From Hymenobacter sp. BRD67 (GTDB lineage: Bacteria; Bacteroidota; Bacteroidia; Cytophagales; Hymenobacteraceae): 64,000 bases of DNA. Below are positions 51,019-60,243 of this stretch, piece after piece. A program made the translations under genes and the position numbers. The notes under the pieces are model-generated. The model worked only from the letters and a program-made list of their open reading frames with translations. It was not told where the DNA came from and searched no databases. The stretch is from assembly GCF_013256425.1 (NCBI RefSeq), contig NZ_CP053904.1, forward strand, positions 2,542,001 through 2,606,000, in the 5' to 3' direction. Positions within the stretch are counted from its first letter, which is position 1. Each line of letters starts with the position of its first letter.

Positions 51019-53222
51019 CACGACTCGAATCGTTCGACCTGCAACACGCCATTTACTTTGGAAAGCCGGTGAATGAGCTTGTTGAGATGGTCGGTATCGT
51101 TGACGAATACCATAATCTGGCCTTCAAAGAAGCCATCGTCAGAATCGACAGTAATTGAGCGCATATTCACCTTGAGGCTGGTAGAAATGATACGCGTGAC
51201 ATCGTTGACGAGGCCCACCCGGTCGGAACCCTTGATGCGGATACCGGCCAGAAACGCCAGTTCCAGCTGGTCGGTCCACTTGGCGCGCACGATACGGTTG
51301 CCGTAGTTCGACATCAAATCGACGGCACGGGGGCAGGTAGTGCGATGGATGATAAGGCCGGTTTCGGTTTCGAAGCCAAATACATCATCGCCGGGGATAG
51401 GATTGCAGCAGCGCGCCAGGCTGTGGTTAAACTTATCGGTACGCTCGCCCACTACCAGCATATCGGCGCGCACGCCCCTTATTTTCTGCACCTCGTGGTC
51501 AAAGGTCTTGCGCTCCAGCACCGACCCGACCCGGGCGGCAGTAGTGGTCTTGAATAAAGAGTCGCGGATTTCGCGGCCATCGAGCTGCCCTACGGCCAGG
51601 CGATAATAAAAGTCCTGCGCATTGGCGACGTTGAAATAAACCAGTAGGCGCTGAAAGTTTTCGGGGGTGTTTTCAACGCCAATGAGCTCCAGCCGCTTTT
51701 CCAGAATAAACTTCCCATCGTCGGCTTTGGCGCGCTTATCGTCGCGCAGGAACTCCTTTATCTTCGACTTTGCCTTACTGGTAATAACGTAGTTGAGCCA
51801 TTCGGGCGTGGGGCGCTGCTTGTGCGAGGTCAGGATTTCGACCTGGTCGCCGTTGCGCAGCTGGTAGCTGAAAGGCTCCAGCTTCTGGTTGACTTTAGCC
51901 CCGAGGCAATGCAGCCCGATATGCGTATGAATATCGAACGCAAAGTCGAGGGCCGTAGCCTTATCGGGTAAAATAACCAGCTTGCCTTTGGGCGTGAAGG
52001 TATAGACTTCCTTCACGAACAGATTCTGGCGAAACTCGTCCATGAACTCCAGGGCGCTGGAGTTATTGGTTTCCAGCATTTCGCGCACGCGGTTTACCCA
52101 CGCTTCGAGCGTCGATTCGGGTTGCAGGCTGCCGGTGTCCTTGTATTTCCAGTGGGCGGCGTAGCCTTTTTCGGCGATGTCGTCCATGCGCCGCGAGCGT
52201 ATCTGTACCTCTACCCACTGGCCGGGGTGCGACATGACGGTGGTGTGCAGGCTCTCGTAGCCGTTGGCCTTGGGCGTGCTCACCCAGTCGCGGAGGCGGT
52301 CGGGGTTGGGCTGATAGAAATCTGTTACGATAGAGTAAACCTGCCAGCAGGCGGCCTTTTCCTGCTCGGGCGGCACATCGAGAATGACGCGAATGGCAAA
52401 CAGGTCGTACACCTCCTCAAAGGTGACGTTTTGCTTGCGCATCTTCTTAAGAATGGAGTAGATACTCTTGGGGCGGCCCTTTATCTCGTAGTGAAAGCCC
52501 TGCGCCTTAAGCTCTTCATCAATGGGCTGCACAAACTCCTTGATAAAGCGATTACGAGCGCTTTGGCTTTGCTTTACCTTGCCCTTCAGCTCGTTATACA
52601 CCTCCGTATCGGTGTATTTGAGGTGCAGGTCTTCCAGCTCCGTTTTAATGGCATAGAGGCCCAGCCGGTGCGCCAGCGGCGCGTAGAGGTAGATGGTTTC
52701 GCTGGCTATTTTGAGCTGCTTGTGGCGCGGCATCGAGTCGAGCGTGCGCATGTTGTGCAGGCGGTCGGCGAGCTTAATGAGAATCACGCGCACATCTTCG
52801 CTGAGCGTGAGCAGCATCTTGCGAAAATTTTCGGCCTGCTCGCTGGTGCCGTACTCAAAGACACCCGAAATTTTGGTCAGGCCATCGATAATACGCGCCG
52901 TTTTGTGGCCGAAGTCGCGCTCGATATCCGAAATTTCGGTAGGCGTATCCTCTACCACATCGTGCAGCAGCGCCGCCACGATGCTGGTAGTACCGAGGCC
53001 GATTTCTTCCACGGCAATTTGGGCCACGGCCAGCGGGTGCAGAATATAGGGCTCGCCCGATTTACGGCGCATATCCTTATGCGCCTCCAGGCTTTGGTTG
53101 AACGCCTTCTTAATCAGCTTAGTATCACCATCGTGCAGATACGGCTTGGCCGTGCGCAGCAGGCGGCGATAATGGCGCAGGATTTCCTGGCGTTCGGCTT
53201 CGAGGTCAATTACGGGTGGCAT
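51018..53222 (-). CDS. Bifunctional (p)ppGpp synthetase/hydrolase (RelA/SpoT)
   Basis: 734 residues that both make and degrade the stringent-response alarmone. Order: HD hydrolase (residues about 30-190, LLHDVVEDTPTEISDIERDFG), synthetase (about 240-360, FAIRVILDVPPEQEKA and TPKANGYESLHTTVM), TGS (about 400-465, YTFTPKGKLVILPDKATALD), a Zn/helical region with CCNPIPGDDVFGF, and a C-terminal ACT domain (VNMRSITVDSDDGFFEGQIM). Both active sites look complete. ATG at 53222, divergent from tRNA-Leu. The downstream CHY gene is coupled to it. Confidence 0.95.
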   Translation of the reverse strand: MPPVIDLEAERQEILRHYRRLLRTAKPYLHDGDTKLIKKAFNQSLEAHKDMRRKSGEPYILHPLAVAQIAVEEIGLGTTSIVAALLHDVVEDTPTEISDIERDFGHKTARIIDGLTKISGVFEYGTSEQAENFRKMLLTLSEDVRVILIKLADRLHNMRTLDSMPRHKQLKIASETIYLYAPLAHRLGLYAIKTELEDLHLKYTDTEVYNELKGKVKQSQSARNRFIKEFVQPIDEELKAQGFHYEIKGRPKSIYSILKKMRKQNVTFEEVYDLFAIRVILDVPPEQEKAACWQVYSIVTDFYQPNPDRLRDWVSTPKANGYESLHTTVMSHPGQWVEVQIRSRRMDDIAEKGYAAHWKYKDTGSLQPESTLEAWVNRVREMLETNNSSALEFMDEFRQNLFVKEVYTFTPKGKLVILPDKATALDFAFDIHTHIGLHCLGAKVNQKLEPFSYQLRNGDQVEILTSHKQRPTPEWLNYVITSKAKSKIKEFLRDDKRAKADDGKFILEKRLELIGVENTPENFQRLLVYFNVANAQDFYYRLAVGQLDGREIRDSLFKTTTAARVGSVLERKTFDHEVQKIRGVRADMLVVGERTDKFNHSLARCCNPIPGDDVFGFETETGLIIHRTTCPRAVDLMSNYGNRIVRAKWTDQLELAFLAGIRIKGSDRVGLVNDVTRIISTSLKVNMRSITVDSDDGFFEGQIMVFVNDTDHLNKLIHRLSKVNGVLQVERFES

Positions 53223-53286
53223 GGTACCACAAATAACAAGCGTAGGAAGGGAAAGGTGACAGCTGCGTACTTATTCTAGCCGGACT

Positions 53287-53318
53287 TTTGCGAAGCTACC
53301 GAATAAGTAGTACCTTTG
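53287..53318 (+). promoter_or_regulatory. Promoter of tRNA-Leu
   Basis: TTTG (53287-53290), 20 nt, TACCTTTG (53311-53318) followed by CGGCCCCG. Consensus Bacteroidota promoter 35 bp before the tRNA. Confidence 0.8.
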
Positions 53319-53353
53319 CGGCCCCGCTACGAACGGCAGCGGGAAGCCCAACT

Positions 53354-53435
53354 GCGGATGTGGCGAAATTGGTAGACGCGCCAGATTTAGGCTCTGGTTC
53401 CGTAAGGTGTGTGGGTTCGAGTCCCTCCATCCGCA
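53354..53435 (+). tRNA. tRNA-Leu (TAG)
   Basis: 82-nt class II tRNA. Acceptor GCGGATG/CATCCGC, anticodon stem CCAGA/TCTGG with loop TTTAGGC (anticodon TAG), long variable arm TTCCGTAAGGTGTG, T arm GTGGG-TTCGAGT-CCCTC. Discriminator A; CCA not encoded. Confidence 0.95.
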
Positions 53436-53441
53436 CGACGA

Positions 53442-53530
53442 AAATGTGGTAGATATGCTGAAAGTGGAAAATGCGAAAATGAATTGTTAACATTTTCACA
53501 TTCAGCCCATTCATCATGTTTATCACATTT
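53442..53530. repeat. Imperfect inverted repeat between tRNA-Leu and tig
   Basis: Left arm 53442-53473 (AAATGTGGTAGATATG...) pairs with 53491-53530 (CATTTTCACATTCAGC... to ATCACATTT), apart from a 7-nt bulge. The centre is ATTGTTAA. It shares TTCACATTCAGC with the repeat between cysD and cysN (30671-30686). Confidence 0.6.
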
Positions 53531-53577
53531 ATTTTTTAACCTTTCCGACTGGCAAGCACCAGCTTGCTCCTACTGTT

Positions 53578-54911
53578 TTGAATATTACGCTTGACCGCAA
53601 TGAGGAGCAGCTAACCGGGCTGCTGAACGTTCATCTCGACGAGGCTGACTACAGCGACGCCGTCGAAAAGCAGATTAAGGAGACCACTAAGAAGGCACAG
53701 TTCAAGGGCTTCCGCCCCGGCAAGGTGCCCGCCGGCCTGGTTCGTAAGATGTACGGCAAAGGCATTCTGGCCGATGAAATCAACCGCTTGCTGGGCCGTA
53801 GCGTTGATAATTACCTCAAAGAGAACAACGTAAAAATTCTGGGCGAGCCGCTGCCGCTGCCCACCGATGTTGATTTTGACACGGCTACCTCGTTCGACTT
53901 CCAGTTTGAGCTGGGCCTGCTGCCCGACTTCGAGCTGCCCGCCGAAAACAAGGTAGAGCTGAAGCGCCCAGCTATCAGCCTCGACGACGCGACGCTGGCC
54001 GAGACCCACGAGCAGATTAGCCGCCAGTTTGGCGAAACCACCAATCCCGAGACGTCGGAGGCAGATGACTACCTGTTTGGCAAGCTGAAAAAAGCCGGCG
54101 CGGAGGGCGAAGGCCAGTCGGTGCTATTGCCTATCAACAAGGTAAAAAATGGCCAGGAGCGCTTTATAGGCGTCAAGGCTGGGGATACACTCACCTTTGA
54201 CCTGAGCGACGCCTTTGGTGGCGACGCGGGGCTATCCGCAGCTTCTCGGGCCTGAGCCGCGAGGAAGCGGCCGGCGCAACAGGCGACTACGAGCTGGCCG
54301 TGGAGAAAATCAACCGCACGGCAACGCCCGAGGTAAATCAGGAGCTGTTTGACAAAGTATTTGGCCCGGAGGCCGTTTCCTCGCAAGAAGAGTACGAGGC
54401 GAAAATCCGCGAAACCATCCAAGAGAACTACAACCGCGAGTCGGACAACCTGGTGAATCGCCGGCTTATCGACGCGATGATTGACAATACTACCATTCAG
54501 ATTCCTACCGAGTTCTTTAAGAAATGGCTGGTGCGGGCCAACGAAGGCAAGCTCGACGCGGCTACCGTGGAGCAGCACTTCAGCGACTACGAGCGGGAGC
54601 TGAAGTGGAGCCTCATCCGCAATAAAGTAGTGGAGGATATGGGCCTGAAAGTAGGCACCGATGAAATTCGTAACCGCGTGCTCGACAAGATTCTGGGGCA
54701 GTTTGGCGGCGGCATGCCGCTGACCGACGAGATGCGTCAGGGCATGGTAGGCTTTGCTGATAACTACCTCAAGCAGGAGAACGGCAAAAACTACGTGCAG
54801 GAGTACGAGGCCATTCTGGCAGAGAAAGTAGTAGAAGCCCTGCGTGGCAAAGTTGTTGTTACGGATGAGCCCGTAACGGCCGAAGAATTCCGCAACCAGA
54901 ACGAGGGCTAG
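53578..54911 (+). CDS. tig: Trigger factor (frameshift)
   Basis: Ribosome-bound chaperone for nascent chains. About 444 residues with one base restored at GGGG 54228-54231, which joins LSDAFGGDAG to AIRSFSGLSREEAAG. The N-terminal ribosome-binding domain has the signature FKGFRPGKVPAGLVRKMYGK; the middle PPIase-like and C-terminal chaperone arms follow (NPTPEV-like RTATPEVNQELFDKVFG, then IDNTTIQIPTEFFKKWL). It seems to start with TTG at 53578 (NITLDRNEEQ), as no in-frame ATG is near. Followed by a terminator, then clpP and clpX, the common tig-clpP-clpX order. Confidence 0.92.
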
Positions 54912-54932
54912 CCCTTCGGACTGCTTGCAAAT

Positions 54933-54966
54933 AAAAAAGCCTTTACGCCCCGCGTAAGGGCTTTTT
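54933..54966 (+). terminator. Terminator after tig
   Basis: AAAAAAGCCTTTACG / CGTAAGGGCTTTTTT stem with CCCCG loop and a T run; bidirectional in appearance. Confidence 0.9.
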
Positions 54967-54993
54967 TGTTGTGTATCGTGTACGTTTACAACA

Positions 54994-55023
54994 TTTGGAG
55001 TCCCTGCCCGTCTTTTGATTTTG
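54994..55023 (+). promoter_or_regulatory. Candidate clpP promoter
   Basis: TTTG (54994-54997), 18 nt, TGATTTTG (55016-55023), one base from the TAnnTTTG consensus; 41 bp before the clpP ATG. Confidence 0.45.
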
Positions 55024-55063
55024 CATATGGGCAAGCGGTAGCTTACCCCCTACTTAACCACTC

Positions 55064-55771
55064 ATGCTGAATAAACAAGAGTTTCGCAAATTTGCCGTGA
55101 AGGGCCAGGGGCTCAACGGCCTGACCGTAGACCAGTATATCAACAACGTAGAAGGCCAGGTGCGCGGCGGGCTGGTACTGCCCAGCAACATGACCCGCTC
55201 GGTGATTGAAGAGCGCCCCCAGAACTTCCGGGAAATCGACGTGTTTTCGCGCCTTATCATGGACCGTATCGTGTTTTTGGGCACGGCCGTAGATGATTAT
55301 ATCGCCAATATTCTGACCGCGCAGATGCTGTTTCTGGAGTCGGCCGACTCGAAGAAAGACATCCTGCTGTATATCAACTCGCCCGGCGGCTCGGTATATG
55401 CAGGTTTGGGCATATATGATACCATGCAGTACGTAAACCCCGACGTGGCTACTATTTGCACGGGCCTCGCGGCTTCGATGGGCGCGGTGCTTCTGGCCGG
55501 TGGCGCCAAGGATAAGCGCTCGGCCCTGCCGCACTCGCGGGTGATGATTCACCAGCCCAGCGGCGGCGCGCAAGGCCAGTCGTCGGACATTGAGATTACG
55601 GCCCGCGAGATTCTGAAGCTCAAGAAGGAGCTGTATGACATTCTGGCAAAACACACCGGCAAGACCTATCAGGAGATTCACGACAACTCGGACCGTGACT
55701 ACTGGATGCGCGCCGACGAGGCAAAGGAATACGGCCTGATTGACGAGGTGCTGGAAAAAAAGCCCGCCTAG
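55064..55771 (+). CDS. clpP: ATP-dependent Clp protease proteolytic subunit
   Basis: 235-residue serine peptidase that forms a 14-mer chamber and works with ClpX. The catalytic triad is visible: Ser in [14 protein letters not shown], His in [11 protein letters not shown], Asp in [29 protein letters not shown] is the substrate-lining loop. The first 40 residues are a longer leader than in E. coli, usual for Bacteroidota. ATG at 55064. clpX follows after a terminator, so the two may have separate promoters. Confidence 0.97.
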   Translation: MLNKQEFRKFAVKGQGLNGLTVDQYINNVEGQVRGGLVLPSNMTRSVIEERPQNFREIDVFSRLIMDRIVFLGTAVDDYIANILTAQMLFLESADSKKDILLYINSPGGSVYAGLGIYDTMQYVNPDVATICTGLAASMGAVLLAGGAKDKRSALPHSRVMIHQPSGGAQGQSSDIEITAREILKLKKELYDILAKHTGKTYQEIHDNSDRDYWMRADEAKEYGLIDEVLEKKPA

Positions 55772-55835
55772 ACCACTGATTAGCGCGAATTTTAACGGAT
55801 TTCGCGGATTTTGTGGATGACATTCAGGTCTTAAC

Positions 55836-55867
55836 AAAAAGCTCCGGCTGGCTAGCCGGGGCTTTTT
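55836..55867 (+). terminator. Terminator after clpP
   Basis: AAAAAGC(T)CCGGCTGG / CTAGCCGGGGCTTTTT hairpin with a T run. The stretch 55772-55835 before it, with GCGGATT-like short direct repeats, resembles a repeated extragenic spacer but I could not confirm copies. Confidence 0.8.
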
Positions 55868-55993
55868 GATTTTATAGAGACTGGGCAAAGCGCTGATACT
55901 GGGGCGAAACTTTCGCCTGGCCTTCGCGCTTTGCAACTGCTACGCCCGGCTGGTTTCCTTGGGTCGGCCGGGCGCAATGCTGAGCGGCCAACT

Positions 55994-56001
55994 TATCTTT
56001 G
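55994..56001 (+). promoter_or_regulatory. Probable clpX -7 element
   Basis: TATCTTTG fits TAnnTTTG, 43 bp before the clpX ATG. No convincing -33 box at the standard distance. Confidence 0.4.
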
Positions 56002-56044
56002 TAGCCGTTTTCTGCTGAAAACTTTTTTTATTTGAACGCTCCCG

Positions 56045-57268
56045 ATGCCGGAAATAGCCTGCTCCTTTTGTAACAAGCCCAAGCGCGATGTCGCGGTGAT
56101 GATTTCGGGTATTAATGCCCACATCTGCGAGAAGTGCGTGGCGCAGGCCCAGCACATTCTGAGCGAAGAAACCAAGCTGCAGGCCGAAGCACGCCAGCCG
56201 AAGTTTAATCTCATTAAGCCCCGTGAGATTAAAACCCACCTCGACCAGTACGTGGTGGGCCAGGACGAGGCCAAGCGCGTGATGAGCGTGGCAGTGTACA
56301 ACCACTACAAGCGCCTGATGCAGAAGCCGCAGCACGACGAAGTAGTAATCGAGAAATCGAATATTATTATGGTGGGCGAAACCGGCACGGGCAAAACTTT
56401 TCTGGCCCGCATGCTGGCCAAGATTCTGCAAGTACCCTTCTGCATTGCCGATGCCACGGTGCTGACCGAGGCCGGCTACGTGGGCGAAGATGTGGAAAGC
56501 ATCCTGACGCGCCTGCTGCAAGCGGCCGACTACAACCTCGAAGCCGCTGAGCGCGGCATCGTGTACATCGACGAGATTGACAAGATTGCCCGCAAGAGCG
56601 ACAACCCCAGCATCACGCGCGACGTGAGCGGCGAGGGCGTACAGCAAGCCCTGCTCAAGCTGCTCGAAGGCACGCACATCAACGTGCCGCCGCAGGGCGG
56701 GCGCAAGCATCCCGACCAGAAGATGATTTCGGTGAATACCGAAAATATTCTGTTTATGTGCGGCGGCGCGTTCTCGGGCATCGACCGCATTATTAAGAGC
56801 CGCCTGAATACCAAGCCGATGGGCTTCTCGAAGACCAACCTCGACGAGAAAGTGGATACCCAGAACTTTCTGCGCTACGTGTCGGCCCAGGATATCAAGA
56901 GCTTTGGTCTCATTCCAGAATTGATTGGTCGCCTGCCGGTGCTCACGCACCTCAACCCGCTGGACAAGGCTACGCTACGCCTGATTCTGACCGAGCCCAA
57001 GAACTCGCTCGTGCGCCAGTACAAGCGCTTATTCAACATGGAGAATATTCAGCTCGACTTTACCGAGGAGGCCCTCGAATACATTGTGGAGAAGGCCGAT
57101 GAGTACCGCCTGGGCGCGCGCGGTTTGCGCTCCATCTGCGAGAGCATCATGACGGACGCCATGTTTGAGATGCCTTCGCAGACGGAAGTAGGCGAGTTTA
57201 CCATTACCGAGAGCTACGCCCGCAGCAAGTTTGAGAAGTCGCCGCTGCAGCTGATGCGCGCAGCCTAA
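56045..57268 (+). CDS. clpX: ATP-dependent Clp protease ATP-binding subunit ClpX
   Basis: AAA+ unfoldase that recognises tagged substrates and feeds ClpP. The 407 residues have an N-terminal C4 zinc domain ([10 protein letters not shown] ... CEKC), Walker [15 protein letters not shown], Walker [15 protein letters not shown], the [13 protein letters not shown] pore/sensor area, an IGF-like ClpP loop region ([10 protein letters not shown] nearby) and sensor-2 [13 protein letters not shown] at 56045. Family length, no anomalies. Confidence 0.97.
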   Translation: MPEIACSFCNKPKRDVAVMISGINAHICEKCVAQAQHILSEETKLQAEARQPKFNLIKPREIKTHLDQYVVGQDEAKRVMSVAVYNHYKRLMQKPQHDEVVIEKSNIIMVGETGTGKTFLARMLAKILQVPFCIADATVLTEAGYVGEDVESILTRLLQAADYNLEAAERGIVYIDEIDKIARKSDNPSITRDVSGEGVQQALLKLLEGTHINVPPQGGRKHPDQKMISVNTENILFMCGGAFSGIDRIIKSRLNTKPMGFSKTNLDEKVDTQNFLRYVSAQDIKSFGLIPELIGRLPVLTHLNPLDKATLRLILTEPKNSLVRQYKRLFNMENIQLDFTEEALEYIVEKADEYRLGARGLRSICESIMTDAMFEMPSQTEVGEFTITESYARSKFEKSPLQLMRAA

Positions 57269-57291
57269 GCGCCGGCAATAGCTTGAGAGAG

Positions 57292-57327
57292 AACGTCATG
57301 CCGGGCGCTGCCCGGCATGACGTTTTT
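57292..57327 (+). terminator. Terminator after clpX
   Basis: Perfect 14-bp stem AACGTCATGCCGGG / CCCGGCATGACGTT with a 5-nt loop and following T residues, 24 bp past the clpX stop. Confidence 0.88.
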
Positions 57328-57372
57328 AGTAGGGCTTCTTCAAAAAGCCGCGGGCGGGCTAACTTGCGCTCC

Positions 57373-60072
57373 ATGACGGTAATCGAACGTGGGCGGCAGC
57401 TGCTGGGCGTGCGCCCCGAGGAAGGGCCCACGGTACGGCTATTTTTCCTGCATAATTTCCTGCTGGGTATCGGCACCATCCTGGTGTATGTGGCGGCCAA
57501 CGTGCTGCTGCTCGAAAACAACCCCGAACGCAACCTGCCGCTTGCCTACGGCATAGCCGCACTGGCAATGCTGGCAGCCGGCAAAGTGTACGGGCATTTT
57601 GAGCACCACTGGCTGCTGCAAAAGCTGGCGGTGCGGGTGCTGCTGGCCGCAGTAGTCCTCACGGGTCTGCTGGGAGTGCTGGTAGTTACCGGCCATTCGG
57701 TGGCAGCCGCCGTGGCTATTATGGCGGGCTACCGGGTTATCTACCTGTTGACCAATCTGGAATTCTGGGGCGTCTCGGCCGTGGTATTTGATGTGCGGCA
57801 GAGCAAGCGTCTGTTTGGCATTATCAGCGCCGGCGATATGCCGGCCAAGGCCCTGGGGGCCGTGCTGGCCATTTTTATTCATACCAACGCCGAGTTGCCG
57901 TGGCTACTGGGTACTGCTTTCGGGGCCTATTTGCTGGCCCTGCTGGCTTTGCGGGCTACGTTGCGCTCGCACGTGGTAGAGGCCGCGCCGGCCCCGCGCC
58001 GGGCGCGCGGGCAAGCCGTAGCGCCGGGGCTGCGCCGCTGGTTTGGCGATAGCCGCCTGGTGCTCACCATGTGCCTGAGTCTGCTGGGCCTGGCCGCCGT
58101 GACGACGGGCATCGAATACCTGTTTTTTGTAAATGTCAAGCACCGCTTTCACGATGAGGCAGCCATCATGCGCTACGTGGGCACGGTGCTGGTGAGCACC
58201 TACCTGGTGGCGATGCTGTTTAAGCTGCTGCTTTCGCAGCATACCGTAGACCGGCTGGGTGTGCGGCGAGTGCTGCTGGCGCTGCCGGTGCTGCTGCTGG
58301 CGGGCCTGCTGGCCTATACCGGCGTAAACCGGGGCGACGTGGGCGAGTCGCTGCTTTATTTCTGCGGGTTGTATCTGGGGCTGGAAGTATTGAGGCGGGC
58401 AGTATTTGACCCCGTATTTCTGCTGCTGTTTCAGCCGCTGTCGCCGCCCGAGCGGCTGCAGGCCCACACGCTGGCGAAAGGAATGTATGAGCCGCTGGGC
58501 ATGGCGCTGGGTGGCGGGCTGCTGTTTGCGCTGCACGCGCTGCCAGGTGGCCAAACCTGGGGTCCGTTTGTGTGGATGGGCCTGCTGATGCTGGCCGTTT
58601 TGCTGCTGCTGGCCCGTACTTACCACCAATACGTGGCCGAGCTACAGCACGCGCTCAGTCGCCGCTTTACCGAGGAGGAAGGCGAAGCAGCGCCTGTGGC
58701 TAACCTGCCCGCCGGGGTCTCCTCGCCCACCCCGACCGACCCAGCCGAAATCCGCCGCCTTATCCGCTCCCTGGGGACCAAAGCCGGCCGGGCCGCTGCC
58801 ACGCAGCACCTGCTGCGCCTGGGCGAAGCCGTGCTGCCTGCCCTGGCCGAAGTACTCAGTACCGACCTTGACCAGACCCTGGTGCGGCGCGTGGCCCAGG
58901 TGTGTGCCCGCCTGCGCACGGCTGCCAGCCGGCAGCTGCTGGTGGGGCTGGCCCGGCAGCCTAACCTGTTTCGGCGTGAGGCTGCGCTGCGGGGGTTGCG
59001 CCATTTTGGCGTAGTGCCATCCGAGGTACCCCTGTTTCAGGCGCTGGTGCACGACGAGCTGCAGCTGGCCCAACACCTAGTACACGGCCAGGCCACGGCC
59101 AGCCCCGAGCTGGCAAGCTGCCTCGACTACGAGCTGCTACGCACCCAACAACGCGTTTTTGCCCTGCTGGGTCATATTTATGCTCCCCAGCTCATTGCCG
59201 ATGCCCAGCGCGGCGTGGCCCACGCTACCCGTGAGCGCCAGGCCAACGCCCTCGAAATACTGGACAATAGTATTGCCCGGCCTACCTACCAGGGCCTGCA
59301 GGCGCTGCTGGCCATTGCGCCGCCCGCCGAGAAGGAGCGTACGTTTGACCGCCTGCTGGGGCCGCTGCTGGCACCCGAGCCCATCGTCGAAACCATTGTA
59401 GCGCGGGGCGAAACGGCCTTCACTGACTGGACGGTGCGGGCGGCGCTCGACCAGTGGAAGCCCACGGCAGCCACCGTACAAGCCATTGGGCCGCATCTGC
59501 GCAGCAGCAGTCCGCTGGTGCGCGAAAGCGCGTTCCGCCTGCTGGCGCAGCTGGCAGTGGCCCACCCTACCCTTTATCAGCTGGTAAACGCTGCCCACCA
59601 AACCCTCAACAGCCTGCTTATGAGCCATGCCGCCACGACCTCGCACATTGCCGCTGCCGAGCGGGTGCAGGTGCTTCAGCAAACCGCCCTGTTTGCCGAA
59701 ACGCCCGAAAACGTGCTCAGCAGCATCGTGCCCATCATGAAAGAAGTAAGCTTCGCCGATGGCCAGCAGATTTTTGCCAAGGGCGACCTGGGAGCCTCTC
59801 TCTTCATTATTTACGAAGGCCAGGTAGGCATTTTCAACGGCCCGCAGCTACTGGTAACCTTCGGTAAGGGCGACTTTTTTGGCGAGCTGGCCCTGCTCGA
59901 TGCGGAGCCCCGCTCGGCAGCGGCCGTGGCAGAAGGCGCGGTTACGGCCTTCCGGCTCGACCAGGAAGATTTTTATGATGTAATGGAAGAGCGCCCCGAG
60001 GTACTGCGCAATATCATGAAAGTGCTATGTCAGCGCCTGCGCCGGCAGAATGAGGTGGCGCAGGCCCGTTAA
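57373..60072 (+). CDS. Npt1/Npt2-like membrane protein with HEAT-like and cyclic-nucleotide-binding domains
   Basis: 899 residues in three parts. Residues 1-430 have about 12 hydrophobic helices resembling MFS/ATP-ADP translocase (Npt) proteins. Residues 460-760 are helical, HEAT-like repeats (RRVAQVCARLRTAASRQLLV). Residues 780-890 are a cNMP domain (VSFADGQQIFAKGDLGASLF, GDFFGELALLDAEPRSAAAV) that keeps the Glu and Arg which contact the cyclic phosphate. It may be a transporter or a membrane sensor gated by cAMP or cGMP; transported substrate unknown. ATG 57373 (MTVIERGRQLLG) is chosen over an upstream start. Convergent with a cyclase gene. Confidence 0.75.
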   Translation: MTVIERGRQLLGVRPEEGPTVRLFFLHNFLLGIGTILVYVAANVLLLENNPERNLPLAYGIAALAMLAAGKVYGHFEHHWLLQKLAVRVLLAAVVLTGLLGVLVVTGHSVAAAVAIMAGYRVIYLLTNLEFWGVSAVVFDVRQSKRLFGIISAGDMPAKALGAVLAIFIHTNAELPWLLGTAFGAYLLALLALRATLRSHVVEAAPAPRRARGQAVAPGLRRWFGDSRLVLTMCLSLLGLAAVTTGIEYLFFVNVKHRFHDEAAIMRYVGTVLVSTYLVAMLFKLLLSQHTVDRLGVRRVLLALPVLLLAGLLAYTGVNRGDVGESLLYFCGLYLGLEVLRRAVFDPVFLLLFQPLSPPERLQAHTLAKGMYEPLGMALGGGLLFALHALPGGQTWGPFVWMGLLMLAVLLLLARTYHQYVAELQHALSRRFTEEEGEAAPVANLPAGVSSPTPTDPAEIRRLIRSLGTKAGRAAATQHLLRLGEAVLPALAEVLSTDLDQTLVRRVAQVCARLRTAASRQLLVGLARQPNLFRREAALRGLRHFGVVPSEVPLFQALVHDELQLAQHLVHGQATASPELASCLDYELLRTQQRVFALLGHIYAPQLIADAQRGVAHATRERQANALEILDNSIARPTYQGLQALLAIAPPAEKERTFDRLLGPLLAPEPIVETIVARGETAFTDWTVRAALDQWKPTAATVQAIGPHLRSSSPLVRESAFRLLAQLAVAHPTLYQLVNAAHQTLNSLLMSHAATTSHIAAAERVQVLQQTALFAETPENVLSSIVPIMKEVSFADGQQIFAKGDLGASLFIIYEGQVGIFNGPQLLVTFGKGDFFGELALLDAEPRSAAAVAEGAVTAFRLDQEDFYDVMEERPEVLRNIMKVLCQRLRRQNEVAQAR

Positions 60073-60138
60073 TCCTTCACTTAGCGCGGTTTCGGAGTCG
60101 CTGAACGGAGCGGGCTTTTTGTAAGAGCGACTGGCGCA

Positions 60139-60176
60139 TACGACGAGCGGCCAGCCGGCCAAAAGCCGGCAGCCCG
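60139..60176. repeat. Second copy of the GC-rich extragenic element
   Basis: The part 60152-60176 (CAGCCGGCCAAAAGCCGGCA...) is identical over 25 nt to 12416-12440, and 60139-60160 resembles the reverse complement of the other arm there (CGACGAGCGGCC). It lies between two convergent genes; the rest of the gap 60073-60243 shows nothing else clear. Confidence 0.6.
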
Positions 60177-60243
60177 CCCCATACGCTTCCAGTATATCAG
60201 GCTAAAAAACGCTGTATTATGGTGAGCGGAGCCAGCAGATAAC

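Noticed and set aside
52122..53279. 385-codon plus-strand frame
   Set aside because: Antisense of relA/spoT, with low-complexity His/Arg/Leu-rich translation and no domain.
53578..54911. Programmed frameshifting in tig, cysJ and others
   Set aside because: No slippery heptamer or shared downstream structure; breaks occur at different G/C runs and all need one added base.
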